A stretch of DNA of 64,000 nucleotides from Limnovirga soli. GTDB lineage: Bacteria > Bacteroidota > Bacteroidia > Chitinophagales > Chitinophagaceae. The notes below the pieces were generated by a model. The model made no database searches. It was not told the origin of the DNA and was given only the letters and a program-made list of their open reading frames with translations. This document shows positions 28,745-37,744 of this stretch, in pieces. Within the stretch, counting starts at the first letter, position 1. Each line of letters starts with the position of its first letter. Both the position numbers and the translations under genes were made by a program. The stretch spans positions 62,001 through 126,000 of the forward strand of contig NZ_WHPF01000004.1 in the NCBI RefSeq assembly GCF_013106755.1, in the 5' to 3' direction.

Positions 28745-28794
28745 TTTTAGTTTAAATCCTGCAATTAACCGGCTAAATTGGTTAAGTGTATTTT

Positions 28795-28950
28795 ATCTAC
28801 TGTTTTTAAAAATGGCTGGTGAATATAGCCGGCCGCTACACTGTAGCAATATGCCCATCCCTACAAAATACAATTGGGAAAGCCTGACCAAAAAAAAATT
28901 GGTGATGGGTTAGAAGTACATTACAATTACCTGCTGAAGGAGCTGGTATT
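28795..28950 (+). pseudogene. Degenerate hsdM 5' copy (second)
   Basis: Nucleotides align with 30395-30550 of intact hsdM (CTGTTTTTAAAAATGGC, the AGCCGGCCGC stretch, ATGCCCATCCC, AAAATA-AATTGGGAAA), but with frameshifts and stops. The match fades between 28950 and 29060. It is older and more decayed than the copy at 27042. Confidence 0.8.
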
Positions 28951-29078
28951 AAAAATAGCAGGGCAAAAACTTACCTGCAACTGATAAAAAATACCTGAGC
29001 CGGGTATTTTCGATAATGTACAGCCTGGTGAAATTTATAACTGATAACCAGCTATTTAGATGAAATTAAACTGAAAAG

Positions 29079-29151
29079 TTAGTTTACAATTTCTTTATCT
29101 TGTAAACTAACTCTGTATTTAGTATACATTTGTGTACTGAATGTAAACTAA
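29079..29151 (+). promoter_or_regulatory. Fic promoter with three TGTAAACTAA half-sites
   Basis: TTAGTTTACA (29079-29088) and TGTAAACTAA (29101-29110) make a perfect 10-bp inverted repeat, and a third TGTAAACTAA (29142-29151) follows. Between the second and third lies TACATTTG (29125-29132), a consensus Bacteroidota -7 box. Sites on both sides of the -7 box are typical of repression. The Fic protein's own C-terminal winged helix is a candidate binder (inference). Confidence 0.6.
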
Positions 29152-29161
29152 AAATTGAACC

Positions 29162-30283
29162 ATGGCTATAGGCAAATTAATAAAGCAATCTGAAGGCTAT
29201 ACGGCCTTTATACCAGATGGGTTTCCAACTGCTGCATTGTTGGATTTTCCGGCTGAGATTTTAGCCAAAGCTGCAACCGCCGAGCGGTTAATTGGTAAAT
29301 TAGACGGCATTACGCATGTATTACCGGATGCTGATTTTTTTCTTAGCATGTATATTGTAAAAGATGCTACCAGTTCTGCACAAATAGAAGGCACCAGGGC
29401 TACCATGATGGATGCATTGGAAATGAGTGCCGGGGTAAATGTAAAGGATACCGATGCGGATGATATTCTCTATTATATAAAGGCATTAAACTACGGTACA
29501 AAAAGATTAAAAGAGTTCCCTTTTTCGTTGCGCTTTTTAAGGGAACTGCATAAAGAATTGATGACCGGTGCAAGGTCAAGTCATTTTGCTGATCCGGGAG
29601 AATTTAGAAAATCACAAAACTGGATTGGCGGCACTAGCCTGCAGAATGCATCATTTATACCTCCCCCAGTTCATGAAATGAACAATGCATTAAGTGATTT
29701 TGAAAAATTCATTCATAACACCACATTAATGCCGGTATTACAAGCGGGCATATTACATGCACAGTTTGAAACCATTCACCCTTTCCTGGATGGAAATGGA
29801 AGGGCGGGCAGGTTATTAATAACCCTGTTTCTTTTTGAAAGAGCTATCCTGGAAAAACCGGTACTTTTTTTAAGCAGTTTTTTTAAAAAACACCAGCAAT
29901 TATACTACACTAAGCTGAATGCTTATCACAATAATAAAACCAAAGACTGGTTGCATTTTTTCCTGGATGGTGTAATTGAAACTGCTAATGAAAGTATCAA
30001 CACCTCTAAGAAAATAACAACGCTTCGGGAAGATGACATGCGTAAAATACAAGCCCTTGGTAAGAGGGAAGCAACCAGCGGGGTACTGTTTTTACAGCAT
30101 TTATTTAAAAATCCCATTACCAGCAATGCTAAGGTTGCGGAAACCATGCACTTTACAAGGGCAGGTTCAGCGAAATTAATTGAACGGTTTGTTGACTTAG
30201 GTATTTTGAAACAATTGGATGAAAACAATAAATGGGGAAAGACCTATATCTACAAAAATTATGTAAGCATTTTTAATGAATAA
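29162..30283 (+). CDS. Fic family protein with N-terminal inhibitory helix and C-terminal winged helix
   Basis: 373 residues. Fic domains usually transfer AMP to a hydroxyl of a target protein. The full active motif HPFLDGNGRAGR is at 206-217 with catalytic His206. An N-terminal SSAQIEG segment matches the self-inhibitory helix of class II Fic proteins, whose Glu blocks ATP binding. The last about 80 residues (NPITSNAKVAETMHFTRAGS and on) look like a winged helix-turn-helix. It sits between a broken and the intact hsdM, ending 6 bp before the latter, so it is probably co-transcribed with it. Confidence 0.93.
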   Translation: MAIGKLIKQSEGYTAFIPDGFPTAALLDFPAEILAKAATAERLIGKLDGITHVLPDADFFLSMYIVKDATSSAQIEGTRATMMDALEMSAGVNVKDTDADDILYYIKALNYGTKRLKEFPFSLRFLRELHKELMTGARSSHFADPGEFRKSQNWIGGTSLQNASFIPPPVHEMNNALSDFEKFIHNTTLMPVLQAGILHAQFETIHPFLDGNGRAGRLLITLFLFERAILEKPVLFLSSFFKKHQQLYYTKLNAYHNNKTKDWLHFFLDGVIETANESINTSKKITTLREDDMRKIQALGKREATSGVLFLQHLFKNPITSNAKVAETMHFTRAGSAKLIERFVDLGILKQLDENNKWGKTYIYKNYVSIFNE

Positions 30284-30289
30284 AAAATT

Positions 30290-31786
30290 ATGAGCAGCAA
30301 TTCTACAAACACTTCCGGCATCGTTTCTAAAGTTTGGGCCTTCTGTAACACCCTGAGAGATGATGGCGTAGGCTATGGCGATTATTTGGAGCAGTTGACT
30401 TATTTGCTGTTTTTAAAAATGGCAGATGAGTACAGCCGGCCGCCGCATAGTCGAAATATGCCCATCCCCACAAAATATAATTGGGAAACACTCACCAATA
30501 AGAGCGGTGATGAGTTGGAGGTTCATTACAATAACCTGTTGCGGGAGCTGGCAAAAGAAAAAGGCATATTGGGCCAGATATTTACCAAGAGCCAAAATAA
30601 AATAACCGACCCTGCCAAGCTGTACAAATTGATTGCGCTTATTAATGCAGAGCAATGGGTGCTGATGGGTGTAAAAGACAAAGGCGATATTTACGAGGGT
30701 TTGCTGGAGAAAAATGCAGAAGATACCAAGAGTGGTGCTGGTCAGTATTTCACGCCTAGGCCACTTATTAAGGCGATGGTGGAGTGTTTGCGCCCTGAGC
30801 CTATGAAAACCATTGCAGACCCTGCATGCGGCACCGGAGGCTTCTTTTTAGCCGCTTACGACTGGATGACGGACAACAATGACCTGGATAAAGCCGCGAA
30901 GCAGTTTTTAAAATACGAAACTTTCTTTGGCAACGAAATAGTAGCAGGCACCCGGCGCTTGGCATTGATGAATTTGTTCCTGCATAATATTGGTGATATA
31001 GACAGTGAAAACGTAATGATATCTCCAAATGATTCTTTGATTGCGGCTTCTGAAACCCGATACGATTATGTGCTGGCCAATCCACCCTTTGGCAAAAAAA
31101 GCAGCATGACCTTTACCAACGAAGAAGGCGAACAGGAAAAAGAAGACCTCACCTACAACCGACAGGATTTTTGGGTAACCACCAGCAATAAGCAGCTCAA
31201 CTTTGTACAACATATAAAGAGCATGCTTAAAACAACGGGCATGGCGGCAGTGGTGTTACCAGACAATGTATTGTTTGAGGGTGGGGCAGGAGAGACGGTT
31301 AGAAAGAAATTATTGGAAACCACCAATCTGCATACCATTCTGCGTTTACCCACTGGTATCTTTTATGCCAATGGTGTAAAAGCAAATGTGTTGTTCTGGG
31401 ATGGGAAGCCCAGCAGCAAAGACCCCTGGACAAAAGAAATATGGGTATATGATTACCGAACCAATATTCACCACACACTAAAGAAAAATCCTTTAAAGCT
31501 TGATGACTTAAAGGATTTTATTGACTGCTACAATCCAAAAAACCGTAACAAACGTAAAGCAACCTTTGATGCCGTTACTAACCCCGAAGGCAGGTGGAGA
31601 ATGTTTACCTACGATGAAATTATTGCAAGAGATAAAACGAGTTTGGATATTACCTGGTTAAAAGATCAATCCCTGGCAGACCTGGATAATCTTCCTGATC
31701 CGGATGAACTGGCTTTGGAGATTGTAGAGAATTTAGAGGCAGGGTTGGAGAGTTTTAGGAATATTATTGAGCAACTGAAGAAGTAA
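30290..31786 (+). CDS. hsdM: Type I restriction-modification methylase subunit
   Basis: 498 residues; N6-adenine methyltransferase that marks host DNA as part of the HsdM-HsdS-HsdR complex. The N-terminal helical domain opens SSNSTNTSGIVSKVWAFCNT. SAM motif I is DPACGTGG (177-184), and the catalytic motif IV NPPFG is at 264-268. The C-terminal tail is helical. It lies about 10.5 kb from its likely partner hsdS, an unusual separation caused by inserted genes and two partial hsdM copies. Confidence 0.95.
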   Translation: MSSNSTNTSGIVSKVWAFCNTLRDDGVGYGDYLEQLTYLLFLKMADEYSRPPHSRNMPIPTKYNWETLTNKSGDELEVHYNNLLRELAKEKGILGQIFTKSQNKITDPAKLYKLIALINAEQWVLMGVKDKGDIYEGLLEKNAEDTKSGAGQYFTPRPLIKAMVECLRPEPMKTIADPACGTGGFFLAAYDWMTDNNDLDKAAKQFLKYETFFGNEIVAGTRRLALMNLFLHNIGDIDSENVMISPNDSLIAASETRYDYVLANPPFGKKSSMTFTNEEGEQEKEDLTYNRQDFWVTTSNKQLNFVQHIKSMLKTTGMAAVVLPDNVLFEGGAGETVRKKLLETTNLHTILRLPTGIFYANGVKANVLFWDGKPSSKDPWTKEIWVYDYRTNIHHTLKKNPLKLDDLKDFIDCYNPKNRNKRKATFDAVTNPEGRWRMFTYDEIIARDKTSLDITWLKDQSLADLDNLPDPDELALEIVENLEAGLESFRNIIEQLKK

Positions 31787-31869
31787 ATTTGATGGCAATG
31801 AAATTAAGTAGTTGCAATTAAAACACACAAATATTGAATAACTAATAAGCTATAGTAAAAGTTATTATC

Positions 31870-33231
31870 ATGATAGACGGTGCTATTACACAACAATTAC
31901 ATATTATTTGGGATAATTATAAGAATGCAGACAGAAGGGTGGTAGACACCAAAGGAAGAGCTTTTGAAGACATTGATAAAAGCAGGCTGGTTGCTATTAC
32001 GGACATCAGGCAAATGATTGATTCATTTTTATCAGGAAAGCTTGAACTACCTGATTTCAAGACAAATCTTGATAGCTACAATAAGCAACATAATTATTGG
32101 GGTTTTACTGCGGCGAAAGGGCAGATGTTTTTTAACCTGCTTACCAGATCTAGTATTGGGGAAATGCATAGATATATTTCATTAATGAAAAATTTGTTAG
32201 AGGAGCCTGCATCCTTAGAAGATGGACTGTTAAAAATGAAGATGCTATTTGATTATTCAACAACTTTCAAACAGCAGGCAACGGATAAAAGATTTGTAGC
32301 CAATCCAATGTCTTCAGCATATTTCCTATCTTATTTTTGGCAAATACATGATCCGGAAAAATGGCCAGTAATGTATAGTTCCATTATTTTATCATTTGAA
32401 AAACTAGGCATATGGGAACCACAACAAACTTCCTACGAAAATTACCGGCTGTTTTATCAATTAAATGAAGTGATAAAGAATGTTATTGCCAAATATGCAA
32501 AACAACCTATTTCTAATTGGGATGTTGAGCATGCGCTATGGCATTTTGCCGGAACAGTAACTGTAAATTCTAAACAACCAAAACCCAAAAAAAATAAGGA
32601 AACTGAAAATTCTGTATTTGCCCAGGAAGAAACAGTTACTGTAGATACGCCAGTTCTGAATGCAGGATTTGAATTGAGCGATTACCTTATACCTAGAATT
32701 GCAAAGCTAGCAGAACTGGGAGGTAGCAGTGATAAATCCAGCTCAGCCAAAGGGCATGAGTTTGAGAAAATGGTTGGTGAAACATTTGGTCTTTTAGATT
32801 TTGAAGTTGAGACACTTGGGCAAGGTATGGGGCGTGAGCCTGATGCCATTGTAAAATATGCCTCAGAACATATTGCATTTATAGTAGATGCAAAAGCATA
32901 TGCAAATGGGTATACTTTAGGAACAGATGATAGGGCAATAAGAGAATATATTAATTATCATTGTCCAAAATTGAAACAGGCCGGATTTACTAAATTGGGT
33001 TTCGTAATTGTTTCAAATTCTTTTAAATCTGATTTGAAAGAATTTATTTGTGAAATAACCTGGACGACAGAAATAAAACGTTTCTTATTATTAACCACCG
33101 AGGCATTATTACATCTAGTAGCATATAAAACAAAAGATAAAATTCCAGTTACACAAATTGTTGAAAAACTTATTGCCTTTGAAAAGATTATCACTAAAGA
33201 GATGATTATCGAAGAGTTTGGAGACTACTGA
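31870..33231 (+). CDS. Protein with FokI-like nuclease domain
   Basis: 453 residues. The C-terminal about 160 match the FokI cleavage domain layout: a KGHEFEKMVGETFG helix with Glu, GREPDAIV (Asp325), IVDAKAYANGYTL (Asp340, Lys342), and the late TTEALLHLV helix. In FokI the D-x(n)-D-x-K set is catalytic, and the phrase VDTKAYSGGYNL is very close. The N-terminal about 250 residues are unlike FokI's recognition domain; an acidic linker (about 235-270) separates the halves. So the nuclease head is probably targeted differently. It lies 83 bp after hsdM on the same strand. Its partner and target are unknown. Confidence 0.8.
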   Translation: MIDGAITQQLHIIWDNYKNADRRVVDTKGRAFEDIDKSRLVAITDIRQMIDSFLSGKLELPDFKTNLDSYNKQHNYWGFTAAKGQMFFNLLTRSSIGEMHRYISLMKNLLEEPASLEDGLLKMKMLFDYSTTFKQQATDKRFVANPMSSAYFLSYFWQIHDPEKWPVMYSSIILSFEKLGIWEPQQTSYENYRLFYQLNEVIKNVIAKYAKQPISNWDVEHALWHFAGTVTVNSKQPKPKKNKETENSVFAQEETVTVDTPVLNAGFELSDYLIPRIAKLAELGGSSDKSSSAKGHEFEKMVGETFGLLDFEVETLGQGMGREPDAIVKYASEHIAFIVDAKAYANGYTLGTDDRAIREYINYHCPKLKQAGFTKLGFVIVSNSFKSDLKEFICEITWTTEIKRFLLLTTEALLHLVAYKTKDKIPVTQIVEKLIAFEKIITKEMIIEEFGDY

Positions 33232-33480
33232 TGTTGTGATTTGTAATAAGGATATTAGTAAAGGAGTGCCGAAGTGATTGAAAGGAAATTGGTTCAACTC
33301 AATAAAAATTTCAAAAGCTGCTTTACAATAATTTTTTTGGAGATTGTAGAGGGTTTAAAACCGGGGTTGGAGGGTTTTGTGGCTATAATAGCTTCATTAA
33401 AACTGAAAAGCTAGTAATATGTTATTTTTTATGAGATTAATAAAGCATTCATACTTAAAACTCACTAATAATAAATTTAT

Positions 33481-34416
33481 ATGAATAGTGCGATTATTCT
33501 CACAGCCATCTCCTTGTTATTGGGCCTGATAGGTACTTTAACCAAAACTTCAACAGACGGAATTAATGGTAAGAAGAAAATTACAGGTTGGGGTTATTGT
33601 GTAGTTATTTTAATGATTATTTCTGCAACCACAGCAGTTATAACACAAATAAAAACAAGCAACGAAAACAAAAAAAATAAAGAAAGGCAATTAGCTGAAT
33701 CAAAGCAACAAAAGCTACTTTCTTTAATGGCGGTAAGTTCAAATTTTACTATAGAGCATGATCCATTTTTGAATCTGGTATTTTATGATGAGTACTCAGA
33801 AAAAGGAGACCTACTAGACAGTGCGAAATCCAGCCTTTATGATTTGTTTCCCGGTTTCGGGGTAAAGGATGTGACATACAGGCTTGAAATCAAAATATCC
33901 GATTCAAAAAATGACTTCATTGAAGGATCAGGAATAGTGATGGATGATTCAGGCGCAGCAATTGATAGTATAAGTGAAACAAATTCTGTTCAAACGGATA
34001 CTATACAAGACGAATTGGAACAGACAGATGAGGAAACACCTGCACCATTAAAATTATCATATTCATCTGAGGCAATTAATAATGAAATGAATTACTTATG
34101 GACTTTTTCAGGATATTCAAGCCTTACAGAGCTTTTACTTGATTTTCAGGAAGGACGGGAAATTGGTACTTTGACATTTATGAAAAAAAAGTCTTTGCTG
34201 TCTGATAAGGAATTAAACATAATCAAAGATTACATTCAAACTTTTGGTAGTTGGGAAGTTAGAGTATACATTGAGAATAAAACTGTCAAAAGCAATCTTC
34301 TTCATTTAGCTATTCCAATAAAAATATCAGGGCCACAGAAAACTGGAAATGGATATGAATTCAAGTTAACTTCAGGACAGCCGGAAATTGGAAGCTATCA
34401 ATTTTCTCCCGTTTGA
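33481..34416 (+). CDS. Hypothetical membrane-anchored protein
   Basis: 311 residues: two membrane helices (about 3-20 and 37-57), a short basic coiled coil (about 62-80), then a soluble domain with an acidic Ser/Thr-rich linker (about 155-190). No family recognised. Layout resembles membrane-tethered effectors in defence loci, but no motif supports a function. It is the last gene before the 3.3-kb non-coding repeat region. Confidence 0.55.
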   Translation: MNSAIILTAISLLLGLIGTLTKTSTDGINGKKKITGWGYCVVILMIISATTAVITQIKTSNENKKNKERQLAESKQQKLLSLMAVSSNFTIEHDPFLNLVFYDEYSEKGDLLDSAKSSLYDLFPGFGVKDVTYRLEIKISDSKNDFIEGSGIVMDDSGAAIDSISETNSVQTDTIQDELEQTDEETPAPLKLSYSSEAINNEMNYLWTFSGYSSLTELLLDFQEGREIGTLTFMKKKSLLSDKELNIIKDYIQTFGSWEVRVYIENKTVKSNLLHLAIPIKISGPQKTGNGYEFKLTSGQPEIGSYQFSPV

Positions 34417-34556
34417 TAGAGCCTGAAAGGAAACTGAGGCATAATCTAATGTTGAAGGAAATAGTATTTTGGTCAAAAAAATCGATATGAAGCCTTTCTA
34501 TGCTTTGCATTTTCTAAGGACGATATAAGTGGTATAGGCAAAATGGGAAGGCTTCT

Positions 34557-34569
34557 GAGCGACGCAAGT
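34557..34569 (+). repeat. Bipartite interspersed element, remnant
   Basis: Only GAGCGACGCAAGT of the first box remains. The rest of 34417-34737 is AT-rich and shows nothing recognisable. Confidence 0.4.
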
Positions 34570-34737
34570 GCAATTATATGCATTAACTTTTGCCAGGCTC
34601 ATCAATGGTTTAATAAGCTATGACACTTTTTTAAAATGATTTATTAATGCAGTATTATGCTTTTCTATGATTGATTAAATTAATAATGCTCTTTTTCAGG
34701 AAAACAATTCATTAAATCGTTTTATTGGTTTTAAAGG

Positions 34738-34830
34738 ACTTTTTGTAAAAACTAATTAATTTTCATTACTTTTTCTTAACACTAATTAATTTTAATTACT
34801 TTTTGCAAATACTAATTAAAATTAATTAGT
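34738..34830 (+). repeat. Three 30-bp direct repeats ending in a palindrome
   Basis: Units start at 34738, 34768 and 34798. Each is ACTTTTT, six variable bases, then ACTAATTAATTTT and a tail. The third ends in the near-perfect dyad ACTAATTAAAATTAATTAGT (34811-34830). The reverse complement of that 20-mer is found intact at 37712-37731, on the other side of the tandem array. Confidence 0.75.
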
Positions 34831-36209
34831 TCTCTTAATTGGTCCATTTATATTTCTCATATGTGTTGATTCTGAAGCATGTAAACCAGCTATTGAAATT
34901 ACTCTCTACACAGTCAAGCAAGGGTCTTTGTAACCATTCTGAGTTATAGAGAAGGAATTTTTGAAATTACTCTCTTACAGAAAACGCATAGACACTAATA
35001 AGAAACAAAGACTTTCAGTAAAGATTCATTGGAAATTACTTTCTTACATAATCAAGCAAGGGGTCTTTGTAACCATTCTAAGTTATAGATAAGGAATGGT
35101 TGAAATTACTCTCTTACAGAAAACGCATAGACTCCAATAAGAAACAAAGATTTTCAATAAAGATTCATTGGAAATTGCACTCTTACACATTCAAGCAAAG
35201 GTCTTTGTTAGCATTCTCAGTTATAGATAAGGAATGGTTGAGATTACTCTCTTACAGAAAACGCATAGGTTCTAATAAGATACAATGATTTTCAGTAATG
35301 ATTCATTGGAAATTACACTCTTACAGAGTCAAGCAAAGGTCTTTGTAACCATTCCAAGTTATAGATAAGGAATGGTTGAAATTAATCTCATACAGAAAAC
35401 CCATAGACTCCATTAAGAAACAAAGACTTTCAATAATGATGCATTGGAAATTATTCTATTACAGAGTCTAGCAAAGGTCTTTGTAACTATTCTGAGTTAT
35501 AGATAAGGAATGTTTGAAATTACTCTCTTATAGAAAACGCATATGCTCCAATTCGAAACAAAGACTTTCAGTATAGATGCATTTGAAATTGCTTTCTTAC
35601 ATAGTCAAGCAAAGGTCTTTGTTACCATTCTAAGTTATAGATAAGGAATGTTTGAAATTAATCTCTTACAGAAAACGCATAGGTTCTAAAAAGAAACAAA
35701 GATTTTCAGTAATGATGCATTGGAAATTATTCTATTACAGAGTCAAGCAAAGGTCTTTGTAACCATTCTGAGTTATAGATAAGGAATTTTTGAAATTACT
35801 CTCTTATAGAAAACGCATATGTTCTAATAAGAAACTAAGATTTTCAGTAATGATGCATTGGAAATTACACTCTTACACAGTCAAGCAAAGGTCTTTGTAA
35901 CCAGTCTAAATTTCATTGGAGGAGTTTTTGAAATTACTCTCTAACAGAAAGCGCATAGGCTCTAATACGAAACAATGACTTTCAGTAAAGATGCATTGGA
36001 AATTGCTCTCAAAATATTCAAGCAGGGGTCTTTGTTACCATTCTAAGTTATAGATAAGGAATTGTTGAAATTACTCTCTTTCAGAAAACACATAGACTCA
36101 ATAAGAAACAAAGACTTTCAGTATAGATGCATTTGAAATTACACTCTAATACAGTCAAGCAAGTGTCTTTGTAACCATTGTGAGTTTCTGAGAAGGAACT
36201 TTTGTAAAC

Positions 36210-36387
36210 GCTCTTGCAGATGCTCTTACAGATACTCTTGCAGATACTCTTACTGATACTCTTACTGATACTCTTACTGATACTCTTACTGATACTCTTA
36301 CAGATACTCTTACTGATACTCTTACTGATACTCTTACTGATACTCTTACTGATACTCTTACTGAAATTCTTCCAGATGCTCTTACAG
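36210..36387 (+). repeat. 12-bp minisatellite expansion 1
   Basis: About 15 copies of a 12-bp unit near GATACTCTTACT, with the variants GATGCTCTTACA and GATACTCTTGCA at the ends. It is embedded in a 138-bp unit, and the 12-mer is a version of that unit's own TTACTCTCTTACAGA core. Confidence 0.9.
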
Positions 36388-36649
36388 AAAACTCATACGC
36401 TCCCATTGGAAACTAAGACTTTCAATAAAGAATTAATAGAAATTACTCTCTTGCACAGTCAAGCAAAGGACTTTGTAACCATTCTGATTTATAGAGATGG
36501 AATTTTTGAAAATACTCCTTTACAGAAAACGCATAGGCTCAAATACGAAACAAAGACTTTCAGTATAGATGCATTTTAAATTACACACTTACACAGGCAA
36601 GCAAGTGTCTTTGTAACCATTGTGATTTTCAGAAAAGGAACTTTTGTAA

Positions 36650-36854
36650 ATGCTATTACAGATGCTCTTGCAGATGCTATTACAGATGCTATTACAGATA
36701 CTCTAACAGATACTCTTACAGATGATCTGACAGATACTCTTATTGATGCTCTGACAGATTCTTTGACAGATTCTTTGACAGATTCTTTGACAGATTCTTT
36801 GATAGATTCTTTGACAGATACTCTTAAAGATACTCTTGCATATGCTCTTACAGA
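36650..36854 (+). repeat. 12-bp minisatellite expansion 2
   Basis: About 17 copies of the 12-mer, at the same place in its host unit as expansion 1. The variants differ (GATGCTATTACA, GATTCTTTGACA), so the two arrays expanded and diverged separately. Confidence 0.9.
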
Positions 36855-37116
36855 AAATGCATACGCTCCCATTTTAAACTAAGACTTTCAATAAGGAATT
36901 AATAGAAATTACACTCTTACACAATCCAGCAAGGGACTTTGTAACCATTCTGAGTTATAGAGAAGGAATTTTTGAAAATACTCTTTTACAGAAAACTCAT
37001 AGACACTAATAAGAAACAAAGACTTTCAGTAAAGATTCATTGGAAATTACACTCTTACACAGTCAAGCAAGTGTCTTTGTAACCATGGTGAGTTTCTGAG
37101 AAGGAACTTTTGTAAC

Positions 37117-37175
37117 TGCTCTTACAGATGCTCTTGCAGATACTCTTGCAGAAATTATTCCAGATGCTTTTACAG
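37117..37175 (+). repeat. 12-bp minisatellite expansion 3 (short)
   Basis: About five 12-mers at the equivalent position of the third higher-order unit, ending in GAAATTATTCCAGATGC, like the end of expansion 1. Confidence 0.85.
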
Positions 37176-37580
37176 AAAATTCATAAGCTCCCATTGGAAA
37201 CTAAGACTTTCATTAAAGAATTAATAGAAATTACTCTCTTAAACAGTCAAGCAAGGGACTTTGTAACCATTCTTAGTTATAGAAAAGGAATTTTTGAAAA
37301 TACTCCTTTAAAGAAAACGCATTCACTCCAATTGGAAATAAAGACTTGCAGTAAAGAAGTAATTGAATTAACTCTCTTACCGTAGACATTGTTAACAAAG
37401 CTAATTGGATAAATATCCAGTTCGTAATAATTGAAAGAGTAATGCACATTATTTTATAGAAAGCGCCGGAGATACTATAAACATAATTTAAAGATGCCAT
37501 ACATTGTTAATGACAAGTGTCTGGAAGTTGCTATATAGAATCTGCATTTTGAAGAATAAGAGATGTATATATTCTTCTAT

Positions 37581-37615
37581 TGTATAGTGTACACTATACA
37601 AACCAATATATTGGT
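37581..37615. promoter_or_regulatory. Two adjacent perfect palindromes
   Basis: TGTATAGTGTACACTATACA (37581-37600) is a perfect 20-bp palindrome, and one base later ACCAATATATTGGT (37602-37615) is a perfect 14-bp palindrome. They lie 130 bp before the integrase relic. Operator or recombination-site roles are possible. Confidence 0.65.
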
Positions 37616-37711
37616 GGTTGCTTATAAGAATTTCTCTATTTTTTGAATACTGGTATAAAATGCTGTGTTAATGTTGAAGCCTTCCTGCCGGCTAGATAGG
37701 AAGGTTACAAT

Positions 37712-37731
37712 ACTAATTAATTTTAATTAGT
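37712..37731. repeat. Palindrome matching the far side of the array
   Basis: ACTAATTAATTTTAATTAGT is the exact reverse complement of 34811-34830. The tandem array is therefore bracketed by inverted copies. A CCTTCCT/AGGAAGG dyad lies just upstream (37680-37704). Confidence 0.8.
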
Positions 37732-37744
37732 TTCTGATAAGCGT

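Larger units (their letters stand above)
34896..37383 (+). repeat. Hierarchical tandem repeat array (69/138-bp units)
   Basis: About 2.5 kb of alternating A and B half-units of about 69 bp. Both begin GAAATTAC-(T/A)CTCTTACA; A continues AGAAAACGCATAG...AAAGACTTTCAGT and B continues CAGTCAAGCAAAGGTCTTTGTAACCATT. The marker AGTTATAGA recurs at 34942, 35081, 35219, 35357, 35495, 35633 and 35771, that is every 138-139 bp. After 36150 a higher-order unit repeats with anchors at 36182, 36622 and 37090; its non-expanded part is about 263 bp. One frame is open in the consensus (46-residue period), but most units carry TAA stops, so no gene is called. Several short frames here are artefacts. Confidence 0.92.

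Noticed and set aside
36155..36882. Open frames with repeating Val-Arg-Val-Ser or Thr-Asp-Leu units on both strands
   Set aside because: They are products of the 12-bp minisatellite being open in several frames; no start signal, promoter or conserved flank supports a gene.
34896..37383. CRISPR array
   Set aside because: No constant repeat with unique spacers; units are 69/138 bp and similar along their whole length, and no cas genes are present in the window.
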